From positions 3,430 through 67,429 of the forward strand of contig JAHZHI010000053.1 in NCBI GenBank assembly GCA_019420345.1: a stretch of DNA of 64,000 bases, written 5' to 3'. The notes under the pieces are model-generated. The model made no database searches. It was not told the origin of the DNA and worked only from the letters and a program-made list of their open reading frames with translations. Of this stretch, positions 7,874-16,138 are shown one piece after another; the stretch's first letter is position 1, and each line of letters begins with the position of its first letter. Source of the DNA: Peptococcaceae bacterium. GTDB taxonomy: Bacteria; Bacillota; Peptococcia; Peptococcales; Peptococcaceae. Position numbers and translations under genes: made by a program.

Positions 7874-9394
7874 TTAGCTTTGTTCGCCGAGGGTGACTTT
7901 CACCTCGCTGCTCTGTCCGCTGCGGTCCACCGTTAGTGTAACACTGTCACCAGGCTGTTTGCTGCCCAGGTATTTGGAGAGATCTTCAAAGCTGGAGACT
8001 GTGGTGCCGTCCACGCCGGTGATGACATCGCCCATGCGGATGCCTGCGGTATAGGCTGGACCGCCTTCGGTGACGCCGGCGACAAGGATGCCGCTGGTCT
8101 GATCAATGCCGACCTGATGGGCCAGGTCTTCATCCAAGCTGTAGCCGGTGATGCCGACCCAGGCTTTCTTTGTGGAGGTGTTGGTGTTGCTGCCGTCCTT
8201 GACGCTGTTGACGAAATCAAGCACGGTGTTGCTTGGGATGGCAAAGCCCATGCCTTCAACATCGTACATGCTGTTGGAGGACACCTTCAAAGAGTTGATG
8301 CCGATGAGCTGAGCCTGGCCGTTGAGCAGGGCACCGCCGCTGTTGCCGTTGTTGATGGCGGCGTTGGTCTGGATGTAGCCAATGTTGCCGCTTTCGCTGG
8401 AGATCTGGCGGTCAATGCCGCTGACGATCCCATCGGTGACGGTGTTGGCAAATTCGCTGCCGAGAGGGTTCCCAATAGCGACGGCCAGGTCACCAACTTG
8501 TACCTGATCGCTGTCAGAGAAGCTCAGATAAGGCAGGTTCGAGCCATCGATCTTGAGCACAGCCAGATCAAGGCTGGAATCAGCACCGAGCACCTTGGCA
8601 TCATACTGGGTGCCATCTTCGGTGGTGACAACGACACTGTCGGCCCCTTCGATGACGTGATAGTTTGTAACGATCATGCCATCTTCACTGATGATGACGC
8701 CAGAACCATAGCCCTGGGCAGTGTCTTCACCACTGCTTTGCTGCTGATTCTGTGCAAAGCCAAAGATGTTGGTGGACTGGCTGGAAGTCATATTATAAAC
8801 GCTGACGACGGCTGGCATGGCTTCAGCTGCAATGCTGGAAACCGTCATGTTGCCATCGGAGTCGTAGGTAATTTTATCGGTATTGTGCGGCGTCGATACA
8901 GCCTGAATGGTACCGCCGGAGCTTGTCTTTGCACCCACAAAGCCACCGGCTGCCCCGCCAATGATGGCCCCAATGATGAGCGCAGCGATCACTTTCACCA
9001 TGCCACTGTTCTTCACGCGACGTGTCTTACCGCCAGGTTTCTTATCTCCTTGATGGGGAATCGGCTGTACCAGTCCCACCTGTTCCGCTTCAACGTGTTC
9101 AGCTTCGCCGTCTGCGGATGCGGTCGCTGACTGTGCAGCATCCGTTGCTGTTGCTGCTGATGATGCAGCGTCTGACTGTGCAGCGCCGGCCTCTGGGGCT
9201 GCCTGTGCGGATGTCTGCTGCGCCGCAGCATCAGCACGCACATAGGTGCTGCCTTCGTAGGCATCACCGACAGGCTGTGCCAAACGGGTGGCATCACCAG
9301 CTTGCGCCGCATCTGCGCGTACATAACTGGACGCAGACCGTTCCTGTTCTTTTCCCTGGGAAGCATTATTGGTTGGTTTTTGATCGTTTTCCAT
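7874..9394 (-). CDS. htrA: membrane-anchored HtrA/DegP-type serine protease
   Basis: Envelope quality-control protease of the S1C family, 506 residues. A long low-complexity cytoplasmic N-terminus (about 1-130) has two copies of a short S-x-YVRADAA repeat. One transmembrane helix at about 133-154 is followed by a trypsin-like domain with the triad H246 (TNYHVIEGA), D276 (SSLDLAVLKID) and S352 (NNGNSGGALLN), and a C-terminal PDZ domain at about 410-500. AAGGAGC precedes the ATG. It follows walJ by 41 bp, the walJ-htrA order common in Bacillota, although walRK is not present here. The long N-terminal extension is longer than in most relatives. Confidence 0.93.
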   Translation of the reverse strand: MENDQKPTNNASQGKEQERSASSYVRADAAQAGDATRLAQPVGDAYEGSTYVRADAAAQQTSAQAAPEAGAAQSDAASSAATATDAAQSATASADGEAEHVEAEQVGLVQPIPHQGDKKPGGKTRRVKNSGMVKVIAALIIGAIIGGAAGGFVGAKTSSGGTIQAVSTPHNTDKITYDSDGNMTVSSIAAEAMPAVVSVYNMTSSQSTNIFGFAQNQQQSSGEDTAQGYGSGVIISEDGMIVTNYHVIEGADSVVVTTEDGTQYDAKVLGADSSLDLAVLKIDGSNLPYLSFSDSDQVQVGDLAVAIGNPLGSEFANTVTDGIVSGIDRQISSESGNIGYIQTNAAINNGNSGGALLNGQAQLIGINSLKVSSNSMYDVEGMGFAIPSNTVLDFVNSVKDGSNTNTSTKKAWVGITGYSLDEDLAHQVGIDQTSGILVAGVTEGGPAYTAGIRMGDVITGVDGTTVSSFEDLSKYLGSKQPGDSVTLTVDRSGQSSEVKVTLGEQS

Positions 9395-9435
9395 ATTAAA
9401 ACAGCTCCTTCGCTAGTATATGAACGTGGTTTATC

Positions 9436-10221
9436 TTAAAGAGAGAGCGCCAGCGGCAGCTTTTGCTGTGCCACCCAAAGCCTGAAATGGGCTGCCCGCG
9501 GAGGGGTGGCATGCAGCTGGTCATAAACGGTGTGGAAGGCACGCTGTGGCAGATTGTTTTTTTCACTCAAATGCGCCAGCACCACATGTTGGGTGCGGCC
9601 GCCAATGAGATCACTCAGCGCCTGCGCGCAGGTGTCGTTGGAGAGATGGCCGTGATCCGATGCGATGCGCCGTTTCAGCATCGCTGGATAAGGACCGGTG
9701 CGCAGCATCTCACGATCATGGTTGGCCTCCAATAGCAGCACGTCGCTGTCGTTCAGCGCCTCCAGATTATCCTCTGAGAGGCAGCCGGCGTCGGTCAGCA
9801 TGCCGATCTTTTTTTCGCGCCAGTGAATTTGATAGCTTACAGGGTCTGCCGCATCGTGACTGACACGTGTCCAGCCGATGTCAAAATCGGCCAGCGCCAT
9901 GCCATCGCCTTCCAGCGGATGAAACAGGCTCCTGTCCACCTTGCCGATGACACGTTCTTCGAGCGCTTCGAGCGTGCCGGCAGTGCCATAAACAGGCAGG
10001 TGATAGCGGCGCAAAAGCGGCCCAAGTCCCGCCACATGGTCGCGGTGTTCATGGGTGATAAAGATGCCTCGCAGCGCCTCCATGCCGCCAATCTCTTGCT
10101 CGTTGACGCCAGCCACCAGCCGCTTCAGGCTGATGCCGCAGTCAATGAGAAAGGCGCCTTCGTCGCTGGCGAGCACATAACAGTTTCCTTTGCTGCCACT
10201 TGCTAAACTCACAAATTGCAC
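9436..10221 (-). CDS. walJ: WalJ/YycJ-type metallo-beta-lactamase-fold hydrolase
   Basis: A 261-residue MBL-fold protein. It has the Zn-binding THEHRDHVAG motif (about 54-63), the N-terminal SLASGSKGNCY stretch and DAGCLSEDNL..LEANHD, all typical of YycJ/WalJ. Family members act near cell-wall metabolism or DNA; the precise substrate is unsettled. The start is GTG at 10221 with AAGGAGG seven bases upstream. htrA follows, probably in one transcript. A clear -10 (TATAAT) lies about 25 nt before the ribosome-binding site, the -35 being weak. Confidence 0.85.
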   Translation of the reverse strand: MQFVSLASGSKGNCYVLASDEGAFLIDCGISLKRLVAGVNEQEIGGMEALRGIFITHEHRDHVAGLGPLLRRYHLPVYGTAGTLEALEERVIGKVDRSLFHPLEGDGMALADFDIGWTRVSHDAADPVSYQIHWREKKIGMLTDAGCLSEDNLEALNDSDVLLLEANHDREMLRTGPYPAMLKRRIASDHGHLSNDTCAQALSDLIGGRTQHVVLAHLSEKNNLPQRAFHTVYDQLHATPPRAAHFRLWVAQQKLPLALSL

Positions 10222-10476
10222 CGTTGTTCCTCCTTCAATTCGTTCATATTATACGTCGTTATCGATCAAAAGTGATGTGGGTCCAGTTACGGTTTATCGA
10301 GAAAGTATTAAGATTTTACCACACACAACAAAATATTATACCTGTTTATCGACACCTTCACAAGCGCCAGCCACCACCAGTCCCACACAATGAAAAAAAA
10401 TTTTTTTCAACCGCTGAGTCTGCGTGCGTTTGTGATATAATAAAAGAATGCACAAAAAAGGAGGCCATTCATAGTC

Positions 10477-13400
10477 ATGTCGATTCGCGATCTGATTCAC
10501 GCATATACACAAGACAAATCGATCATCAGTCAGGGGCTGGCGCTTTACCAGCTGGGCAAAGTCCAACACATTAAGATCGATAACATGGATCATATTCCAG
10601 GCGGCCAATGTACGCTGTCCTATTCCAAGAGCATTCTTGCCGACGCCGAAGTGGGGGGGGAGAATCCTTTCGTCGTCATCCGCGGTGAAGACTTGCTCAA
10701 TTTCCACTGTTCCTGCGGCGGCGACGCCGGCAGCACCACCTTCTGCAAACATTTGGTGGCACTGGTGCGCGCCCTTTCGGACATTCTCATGCCGCCGCGC
10801 ACCCAGGTGGACCAGCGTGCCGTGACAGCGCTGCTCGATCAATACGAGCCAAAGGTCACCTTCTCACCCACCGGCAGCGGCAAAGCCACCACATCATTGG
10901 TGACACTGATCCCACAGCTGGATTTTGACCCTTACAAGCAATATTTCAGCCTGGAATTTCATATCGCGACACCGCGCAAAGCCTACGTGCTCAAAAACAT
11001 TTCCGATTTCTATATGCATCTGCGCCGCGGCGAAACCGTCACCTACGGCAAGCAGCTCGTGCTTGAACACAAACGCGAGAATTTTGACCAGCCAAGCCAG
11101 TTCTATCTGGATCTCATTGATAACGCCTTTGAGTGGATGTGTTACAGCACCAACAAATACATCGGCGATCTGCCAAAAATTGGCCGCTATCTGCGTCTGT
11201 CTCATAATCAGTTCGACCAGTTGTTTGACCACATCGTTAAACACGGCGGCGAAATCAATGCCCGCCGCGCCGGCGGCGAGACCATTCGCCTGCACATGAG
11301 CTGCCACACGCCAGAAACCGCCGTGCAGGTGGTGGCCCGCTCTGAAGATGCTTATCAGCTGGGCATTGTCATGGACGAATTCAACATCCTTTCCAATGCA
11401 CAAACCAGCTATCTCTACAACGAACGCTTCGTACTGCGGCCAAGCGACGGCTATCAGCTCCATGTACTGCCGTTGATCCGCGCTGCCAAGCAGATGGGCA
11501 ACGACTTCGTCCTCAACGGCGAGCAGCTCACCCGTTTCATGGCGCTGGTGGTGCCGCAAATCCATCCTTATGTAAAGCTCGAAATTGACCCAACCGTACA
11601 GCATGAACACATGCCCGATGGGCTCACCATTCAGCTCACACTCGACTATCCACAGCGCAACACCATCCGCGGCCGCCTGCGCTTCCGCTATGGCAAGGCC
11701 GTGTTCAATCCGCTGACACCGGAAGAAATTCCACCACAGCTGCTGCGCGACATCGATGCCGAAAACAACTTCGCTGCACTGCTCGACAAGTACCGTTTCT
11801 CGGTCAATGAAGACGAGTGGCTGCTCGTCGGCGAAGAAGCCATCTACGATTTTCTCCACGAAGGGCTGCCGGAAATGATGCCTTTGGCGGAAATCGACAT
11901 TGAAGACACCCTTTCTCGCGTACGTCCACGCCAGGCCATGGCGCCAAACATGGAAGCCAACGTCACCCACGGCGTGCTGGAACTGAAATTTGATGAAAAA
12001 GTTTACGGCATGGAAGTCTTTCTCCAGGTGTTGGCTGCCTATCGCGCTGGAAAAAAATACATCCGTCTCACCGACGACACCTATATCGATATCATCAACC
12101 CACAGGTGCGTGCCGTCAGTGACTTGCTTGCTGACTGCGGCATTACGCCAAAGCAGCTCAGTGAAGACGACACGGTAACCCTGCCGCTTTACCGCGCCCT
12201 CACCCTTGATGCCTTCAACGATGCCGACAGCGGTGTTCATTTCGACCGCCGCGAAGCGTTCCGCACCCTTGCCGAAGAAATCACCGGCGGCAGTGCTGCA
12301 GTTGATACGCCGGTGCCAGAAGGCCTGCAGGCCACCTTGCGCAGCTACCAATACGCAGGGTATCAATGGCTTGTGCGGCTGGCGCGCCTTGGCTTTGGCG
12401 GCATCCTCGCCGATGACATGGGGCTCGGCAAAACCCTGCAGACCATCGCCTACCTGCTGCATCAGCACGAAGAAAATCCAGAGGCACGCTCCATCATCGT
12501 TATGCCGACCTCGCTCATCTATAACTGGGAAGCCGAGCTTAAACGCTTTGCGCCAAGCCTGTCTTACCGCATCATCGTCGGCAGCAAAAAGGAACGCACC
12601 GCGCTGCTCACCGATGTACCGCCAGGCACCTTGCTGCTCACCAGCTACGCCACCCTGCGCCGTGATGCGTCGCTCTATGACGACATGACCTTCGACTCGA
12701 TCATCTCCGACGAAGGCCAGTACATCAAAAACAGCTACACCCAAAACACGCGCAGCCTCAAAAGCCTCAACGGCCTGCACCATTTCTCACTGACCGGCAC
12801 CCCAATTGAAAACTCCCTCGCCGATCTCTGGAGCATCATGGATTTCTGCCTGCCAGGCTATCTCCACAGCTGGCGTGAATTCCGCCACCTCTACGAGATT
12901 CCAATCACCCGCTACGAGGACACCGCCCGCCTGAACCAGCTCAAGCGCCAGATTGCGCCGTTCATCCTGCGCCGCATGAAAAACGACGTTCTCACCGAGC
13001 TGCCAGATAAAATTGATACCGTTCTCTATGCCGAACTCAGCGAAGAAGAACGCCGCATCTACCACACCCAGCTGGCCCTCAGCCACAAAGCCTTCATCGA
13101 AGAAATCGCCGGTCACTCCCTGGCCCAGTCCCGCGTGCGTGTGCTCACGCTGCTCATGCGCCTGCGCCAGGTGTGCTGCTCACCAGCCCTCTTCCTGGAC
13201 GGCTTCGACAAGCCATCGGCCAAGCTCTCCCTCTGCCTCTCGGTCATCGAGGACCGCGCCACAGCGGGCCACCAGATGCTCGTTTTCAGCCAGTTCACCA
13301 GCGTTCTCGACATGATCGCGCCAGAGCTTGACAAGCGCGGCATCGCCTATGTCACCCTCACCGGCAAAACCAAGAGCCAGGACCGCATGGAGCTCGTCAA

Positions 13401-13806
13401 CCGCTTCAACAAAGAAAAAATCCCTGTCTTCCTCATCTCGCTGAAAGCCGGCGGCATCGGCCTCAACCTCACCAGTGCCGACACCGTCATCCACTTCGAC
13501 CCATGGTGGAACCAAAGCGTGGAAAACCAGGCCACCGACCGCACCCACCGCATCGGTCAGAAAAAGAGCGTTCATGTTATTCGCCTCATCACCAAAGACA
13601 CCATCGAGGAAAAAATTCTCGAACTCAAAGAGAAAAAGCAGGCGCTCTCCGACGCCATCATCACCTCCGAAGAAGGCGTCATCTCTCGTCTCACCATGGA
13701 CGACCTGCACAACCTCTTTGCCCTCGATTACACCGACATGCCAAACCTTGCACCGGCACCACGCCCACGCCGCGAAACCTACACCGTGGAAGACACAAAC
13801 GCATAA
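10477..13806 (+). CDS. SWIM zinc-finger SNF2-family helicase/ATPase
   Basis: A DNA-dependent ATPase of the bacterial RapA/HepA-like SNF2 group, 1109 residues. The N-terminus has a SWIM zinc finger (C78-x-C80...C90-x-H92). The middle matches the SNF2-associated region. The C-terminal half has helicase motifs: Walker A DDMGLGKTLQT (about 648-658), motif II as DEGQ rather than DEAH (about 743), LTGTPIENS, and the HELICc end with QATDRTHRIGQ. It probably remodels nucleoprotein or RNA polymerase complexes; the substrate is unknown. AAAGGAGG lies upstream and TATAAT about 45 nt before the start. A run of eight G's at 10653-10660 sits in the 5' part of the gene and is in frame here. Confidence 0.9.
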   Translation: MSIRDLIHAYTQDKSIISQGLALYQLGKVQHIKIDNMDHIPGGQCTLSYSKSILADAEVGGENPFVVIRGEDLLNFHCSCGGDAGSTTFCKHLVALVRALSDILMPPRTQVDQRAVTALLDQYEPKVTFSPTGSGKATTSLVTLIPQLDFDPYKQYFSLEFHIATPRKAYVLKNISDFYMHLRRGETVTYGKQLVLEHKRENFDQPSQFYLDLIDNAFEWMCYSTNKYIGDLPKIGRYLRLSHNQFDQLFDHIVKHGGEINARRAGGETIRLHMSCHTPETAVQVVARSEDAYQLGIVMDEFNILSNAQTSYLYNERFVLRPSDGYQLHVLPLIRAAKQMGNDFVLNGEQLTRFMALVVPQIHPYVKLEIDPTVQHEHMPDGLTIQLTLDYPQRNTIRGRLRFRYGKAVFNPLTPEEIPPQLLRDIDAENNFAALLDKYRFSVNEDEWLLVGEEAIYDFLHEGLPEMMPLAEIDIEDTLSRVRPRQAMAPNMEANVTHGVLELKFDEKVYGMEVFLQVLAAYRAGKKYIRLTDDTYIDIINPQVRAVSDLLADCGITPKQLSEDDTVTLPLYRALTLDAFNDADSGVHFDRREAFRTLAEEITGGSAAVDTPVPEGLQATLRSYQYAGYQWLVRLARLGFGGILADDMGLGKTLQTIAYLLHQHEENPEARSIIVMPTSLIYNWEAELKRFAPSLSYRIIVGSKKERTALLTDVPPGTLLLTSYATLRRDASLYDDMTFDSIISDEGQYIKNSYTQNTRSLKSLNGLHHFSLTGTPIENSLADLWSIMDFCLPGYLHSWREFRHLYEIPITRYEDTARLNQLKRQIAPFILRRMKNDVLTELPDKIDTVLYAELSEEERRIYHTQLALSHKAFIEEIAGHSLAQSRVRVLTLLMRLRQVCCSPALFLDGFDKPSAKLSLCLSVIEDRATAGHQMLVFSQFTSVLDMIAPELDKRGIAYVTLTGKTKSQDRMELVNRFNKEKIPVFLISLKAGGIGLNLTSADTVIHFDPWWNQSVENQATDRTHRIGQKKSVHVIRLITKDTIEEKILELKEKKQALSDAIITSEEGVISRLTMDDLHNLFALDYTDMPNLAPAPRPRRETYTVEDTNA

Positions 13807-13810
13807 AAAA

Positions 13811-13838
13811 ATGCTCGACAGCCATTGCTGTCGAGCAT
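13811..13838. terminator. bidirectional terminator after the SNF2 gene
   Basis: A perfect 12-bp stem (13811-13822 with 13827-13838) with a CATT loop is flanked by A's and T's, so it can work on both strands. Confidence 0.85.
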
Positions 13839-13850
13839 TTTTCATGCAAA

Positions 13851-13882
13851 AAGACCGAAGCAGCGTTCAGCGCTTCGGTCTT
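13851..13882 (+). terminator. second terminator after the SNF2 gene
   Basis: An 11-bp perfect stem (13851-13861 with 13872-13882) is followed by TTTGTTT on the plus strand. It also faces the end of the convergent small-peptide genes. Confidence 0.75.
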
Positions 13883-13895
13883 TTGTTTCCATTGT

Positions 13896-14003
13896 TCAAC
13901 CAAAAAAACGTTCTTTTACACGTGGCACCACGTAACGCGCAGCCGTCAACACCACTGCCACTTTCAATACCGCACGCAGGGCGCGTTTCAGTAACTTTTT
14001 CAT
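13896..14003 (-). CDS. tiny basic membrane peptide (35 aa)
   Basis: The ATG at 14003 is preceded by GTGAGGG. The product starts MKKLLKRALRAVLKVAVV and ends in VKERFFG: a strongly basic, amphipathic to hydrophobic helix with no acidic residue before the C-terminus. It begins 10 nt after the stop of another tiny membrane-peptide gene, so the two are probably co-transcribed. The composition would suit a holin-like, toxin-like or bacteriocin-like peptide, but homology cannot be claimed. It is below usual gene-calling length. Confidence 0.5.
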   Translation of the reverse strand: MKKLLKRALRAVLKVAVVLTAARYVVPRVKERFFG

Positions 14004-14012
14004 GAGAATCCC

Positions 14013-14150
14013 TCACTTTCTAACCATACGAACCAACAGCGTTACAGCACCTACTGCCAACAACAGGCCCAGGCCGAGATCAATGGCAGAGTCTTTTAAA
14101 GATGTTAAACCTTTCAACATATGCAGCAGACGAGCGTCAGCAACCTCCAT
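14013..14150 (-). CDS. small single-span membrane peptide (45 aa)
   Basis: From the ATG at 14150 the frame encodes a 45-residue peptide, MEVADARLLHMLKG then a hydrophobic LGLGLLLAVGAVTLLVRM span and a basic end. An in-frame ATG at 14189 lies within the promoter's -10 sequence and is unlikely to be transcribed. A strong AAAGGAGG sits 18 nt before 14150, closer to an out-of-frame ATG that would make only seven residues, so the exact start is uncertain. In gene content and size it occupies the position that YvrJ-like small proteins hold in other DUF1659/DUF2922 clusters, but similarity is not evident. Confidence 0.5.
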   Translation of the reverse strand: MEVADARLLHMLKGLTSLKDSAIDLGLGLLLAVGAVTLLVRMVRK

Positions 14151-14187
14151 TGACGCCCATCCTTCGCCTCCTTTCGTTGTTACTACC

Positions 14188-14216
14188 ATGATACCCTAAA
14201 ATGCGCTCGTTGTCAG
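14188..14216 (-). promoter_or_regulatory. promoter of the two tiny membrane-peptide genes
   Basis: On the minus strand CTGACA (14211-14216), a 17-bp spacer and TATCAT (14188-14193). The -10 area reads GGGTATCA, the same octamer found before the DUF1659 gene. Confidence 0.55.
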
Positions 14217-14285
14217 CCAATATTTTCGCAAATTTCTAAATTATGACGAACGTCCTTATTTCATTGCGGACTTGTAGGAATAAAG

Positions 14286-14705
14286 CTAATTGCCGCGGGT
14301 GGCACTCAAAAACGTTCCCACAAGCCCCAACAGCCCTGTGCCCGACAGAAAGAGTGCCTCACTCGTCGCCCCCTGCATGAGGGTCCACTGGCCGAACCCA
14401 ATGGCAAACACCGCCAGCACCATGGTCACCAAAAGCCCCAGCAGGCGAAACAGCCTGCGCTGTTTGTCACGCGCCAGTTCTGCTTCCAGCCAAGCCTTGG
14501 CATAACCGGGCGCCACCGTCTCCAGCTTCGCCAGAGCATCCAAATCTGGCAAATTCAAGCTGCCAGCTTTCACCGGCTCGGCCGCTGCAGCCTGAGTCGG
14601 TGCCGCCTGTGCACTCACCTGAGCCACTGCCGTTGCCACAGCTTCACTGGTACCGCCATTGTTGTCACTGCTGGCAGTATGCACCTGTCCCATTTCCATG
14701 GTCAT
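14286..14705 (-). CDS. DUF2335-like membrane protein
   Basis: A 139-residue protein with a low-complexity Ala/Gln-rich N-terminus (about 1-55), a DUF2335-like helical segment (LPDLDALAKLETVAPGYA, about 58-75) and two transmembrane helices near the C-terminus. DUF2335 proteins are often phage-associated. The start at 14705 is chosen because AAGGAGC lies upstream and it begins 4 nt after the amidase stop; the longer upstream frame overlaps the amidase gene and is non-coding. It is the partner of the amidase in one operon, consistent with a lysis or export function, which is inferred only. Confidence 0.7.
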   Translation of the reverse strand: MTMEMGQVHTASSDNNGGTSEAVATAVAQVSAQAAPTQAAAAEPVKAGSLNLPDLDALAKLETVAPGYAKAWLEAELARDKQRRLFRLLGLLVTMVLAVFAIGFGQWTLMQGATSEALFLSGTGLLGLVGTFLSATRGN

Positions 14706-14709
14706 GGCC

Positions 14710-15450
14710 TCACGCTCCTTTCGACCAGATGCGGTGCAAAAAGACCAGCACTTCTTCGCGTGTCGCTGCGGCGTGGAGACGCAGGTCGCCTGTCTCATCG
14801 CCCACAAGAAAGCGGTTGGCCAGCGCCCAATCCACAGCCTCCTGGGCCCAGATCGATGCCACATTGTCCAGTACCGGTGCCGCCATGGCTGGCGCAGTGA
14901 GGGCAGCACGCACCCGCGCCACACCATCGACAAAGTCTGCCCAACCATCCGCGCGCTCCAAAATCAGATGCGGACAATATTTGCCGCTCCACATTTGATG
15001 CGTATAGAGATCGTTCAAGCCATACGTTTCCATCAACGCTGCGCACAGCGTCATCGCATTGGCTTCACACTGTGCATACGGCGCCGTCTCGCAAATCTCT
15101 ACACTAATGGTGGCACGATTGCCCTGACCATATCCATCACCCGCGTGCCAGCTCATCTCATTGAGCGGCAGCGTCTGTACAATGCGCTCCGCATCCACAA
15201 AAAGATGCGCTCCTACGTAATAGCTGCCATCGTTCTCCACATTTTGCAGATAGCTGGCATGAGCACGGGCATCGGCTGTCGGCGTCGCATTACCAGTGTT
15301 GTGCACCGTCACGCCAATCGGCCCAGCCAATGCCAGCAACGTGCGCACGCAATGATTTTCAGTTGCCGTCTGCACAATGCGCCGCTCAATGGGAATTCCG
15401 TCAATCGCCTCATCCATAATTAATCCATTGTCTATTGTCAATAACTGCAT
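14710..15450 (-). CDS. N-acetylmuramoyl-L-alanine amidase (Amidase_2) with SLH-like tail
   Basis: Cleaves the amide bond between MurNAc and the stem peptide. The 246-residue protein has an Amidase_2/PGRP fold: VTVHNTG zinc-ligand region (about 48-54), YYVGAHLFVD, EMSWHAGDG and GKYCPHLIL. Residues about 195-246 form an SLH-like segment (WAQEAVDWALANRFLVGD...TREEVLVFLHRI), as in phage-type endolysins of Clostridia. There is no signal peptide, so export would need a holin-like path. AAAGGAGGG precedes the ATG. A weak terminator separates it from the DUF2922 gene upstream. Confidence 0.87.
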   Translation of the reverse strand: MQLLTIDNGLIMDEAIDGIPIERRIVQTATENHCVRTLLALAGPIGVTVHNTGNATPTADARAHASYLQNVENDGSYYVGAHLFVDAERIVQTLPLNEMSWHAGDGYGQGNRATISVEICETAPYAQCEANAMTLCAALMETYGLNDLYTHQMWSGKYCPHLILERADGWADFVDGVARVRAALTAPAMAAPVLDNVASIWAQEAVDWALANRFLVGDETGDLRLHAAATREEVLVFLHRIWSKGA

Positions 15451-15489
15451 CTGCAGCCCTCCTTTACGAGATCCTTTCTAAATATAAAA

Positions 15490-15506
15490 GAGGGGCCAAG
15501 CCCCTC
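15490..15506 (-). terminator. weak terminator/attenuator between DUF2922 and amidase genes
   Basis: A GAGGGG/CCCCTC stem with a 5-nt loop is followed on the minus strand by TTTTAT. It probably gives partial read-through into the amidase gene. Confidence 0.6.
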
Positions 15507-15510
15507 ACTT

Positions 15511-15747
15511 TTACGCCATTTCATCATTGTCAAACAACACGCTTTCCACTTCTTCCACATAGGAAGCCGCCAGAGGCGCTGTATACGCTGCGCCTTTCGA
15601 CGTTGCAAAAGCAGTGCTGTCGCACATGGCCTGCATCGCTGCCTTCACCGTCGGTTCATCCAGATCCTGCTTCACATCGGAAAGCGTCATGCTGGTCTGG
15701 CCGCCACCAGTAGTGGCAAACTGCATCACAAGCTTCTTTTCTGCCAT
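15511..15747 (-). CDS. DUF2922 protein
   Basis: A 78-residue small protein matching DUF2922: MAEKKLVMQFATTGGGQTSMTLSDVKQDLDEPTVKAAMQ, with the usual paired F/Y-rich strands. Function unknown. In Bacillota it is generally encoded beside DUF1659, as here, where the DUF1659 gene ends 35 bp upstream. The ribosome-binding site GGGAGGTG is clear. Confidence 0.85.
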   Translation of the reverse strand: MAEKKLVMQFATTGGGQTSMTLSDVKQDLDEPTVKAAMQAMCDSTAFATSKGAAYTAPLAASYVEEVESVLFDNDEMA

Positions 15748-15782
15748 GGTTTCACCTCCCTTCCGTACGCCGCCACGGCGTC

Positions 15783-16004
15783 TTATTCACTAACCAGCTC
15801 ACGTTCATCCACGCGCACCACGCTGGCGCCACTGATGTCCAGCAGCCCTGCTACAGCAGAAAGACCTGCGTGCAAAGCATCGTTGTCTGCTGAAGCCGAC
15901 AAATTTGAAAACGTACGACTGCTTTGGCGCATCTCGCCTTCGGCATTTTCCACCTGAAAAACCAGCTTCGCCTTTGTCACCTGATTGCTTTCAACAATCG
16001 CCAT
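15783..16004 (-). CDS. DUF1659 protein
   Basis: A 73-residue protein, MAIVESNQVTKAKLVFQVENAEGEMRQ..., matching DUF1659 in size and pattern. Function unknown. The start at 16004 has GGGAGGTG nine bases upstream; a longer frame to 16115 is not translated from the likely promoter. It is first in DUF1659-DUF2922-amidase-DUF2335. The promoter-like TTGCAC-N18-TATCAA lies at 16076-16105. Confidence 0.83.
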   Translation of the reverse strand: MAIVESNQVTKAKLVFQVENAEGEMRQSSRTFSNLSASADNDALHAGLSAVAGLLDISGASVVRVDERELVSE

Positions 16005-16075
16005 GTTCAACACCTCCCTTCGGCGATGATGGAGGCTCATGACCTCCTCATATCTATAAGGAAAAAATCGTCCCT

Positions 16076-16105
16076 TTGATACCCACTTCGCCGAAAAAAG
16101 TGCAA
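16076..16105 (-). promoter_or_regulatory. promoter of the DUF1659 operon
   Basis: TTGCAC (16100-16105), an 18-bp spacer and TATCAA (16076-16081). It shares GGGTATCA with the promoter at 14188-14216, which may mean a common sigma factor. Confidence 0.45.
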
Positions 16106-16115
16106 AAAAAAACAA

Positions 16116-16132
16116 GCAGCGTGTATCGCTGC
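16116..16132 (-). terminator. terminator of the hicB-like gene
   Basis: A 6-bp GC stem (GCAGCG/CGCTGC) is followed on the minus strand by a long T tract (A's at 16104-16112 on the plus strand). Confidence 0.65.
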
Positions 16133-16138
16133 CTGCTG

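Noticed and set aside
10894..12783. 629-codon minus-strand frame within the SNF2 gene
   Set aside because: Shadow of the G+C-rich helicase gene; no homology-like motifs and the plus-strand protein is complete.
14150..14189. 58-residue version of the small membrane peptide starting at 14189
   Set aside because: That ATG is part of the TATCAT promoter element and would lie before the transcription start.
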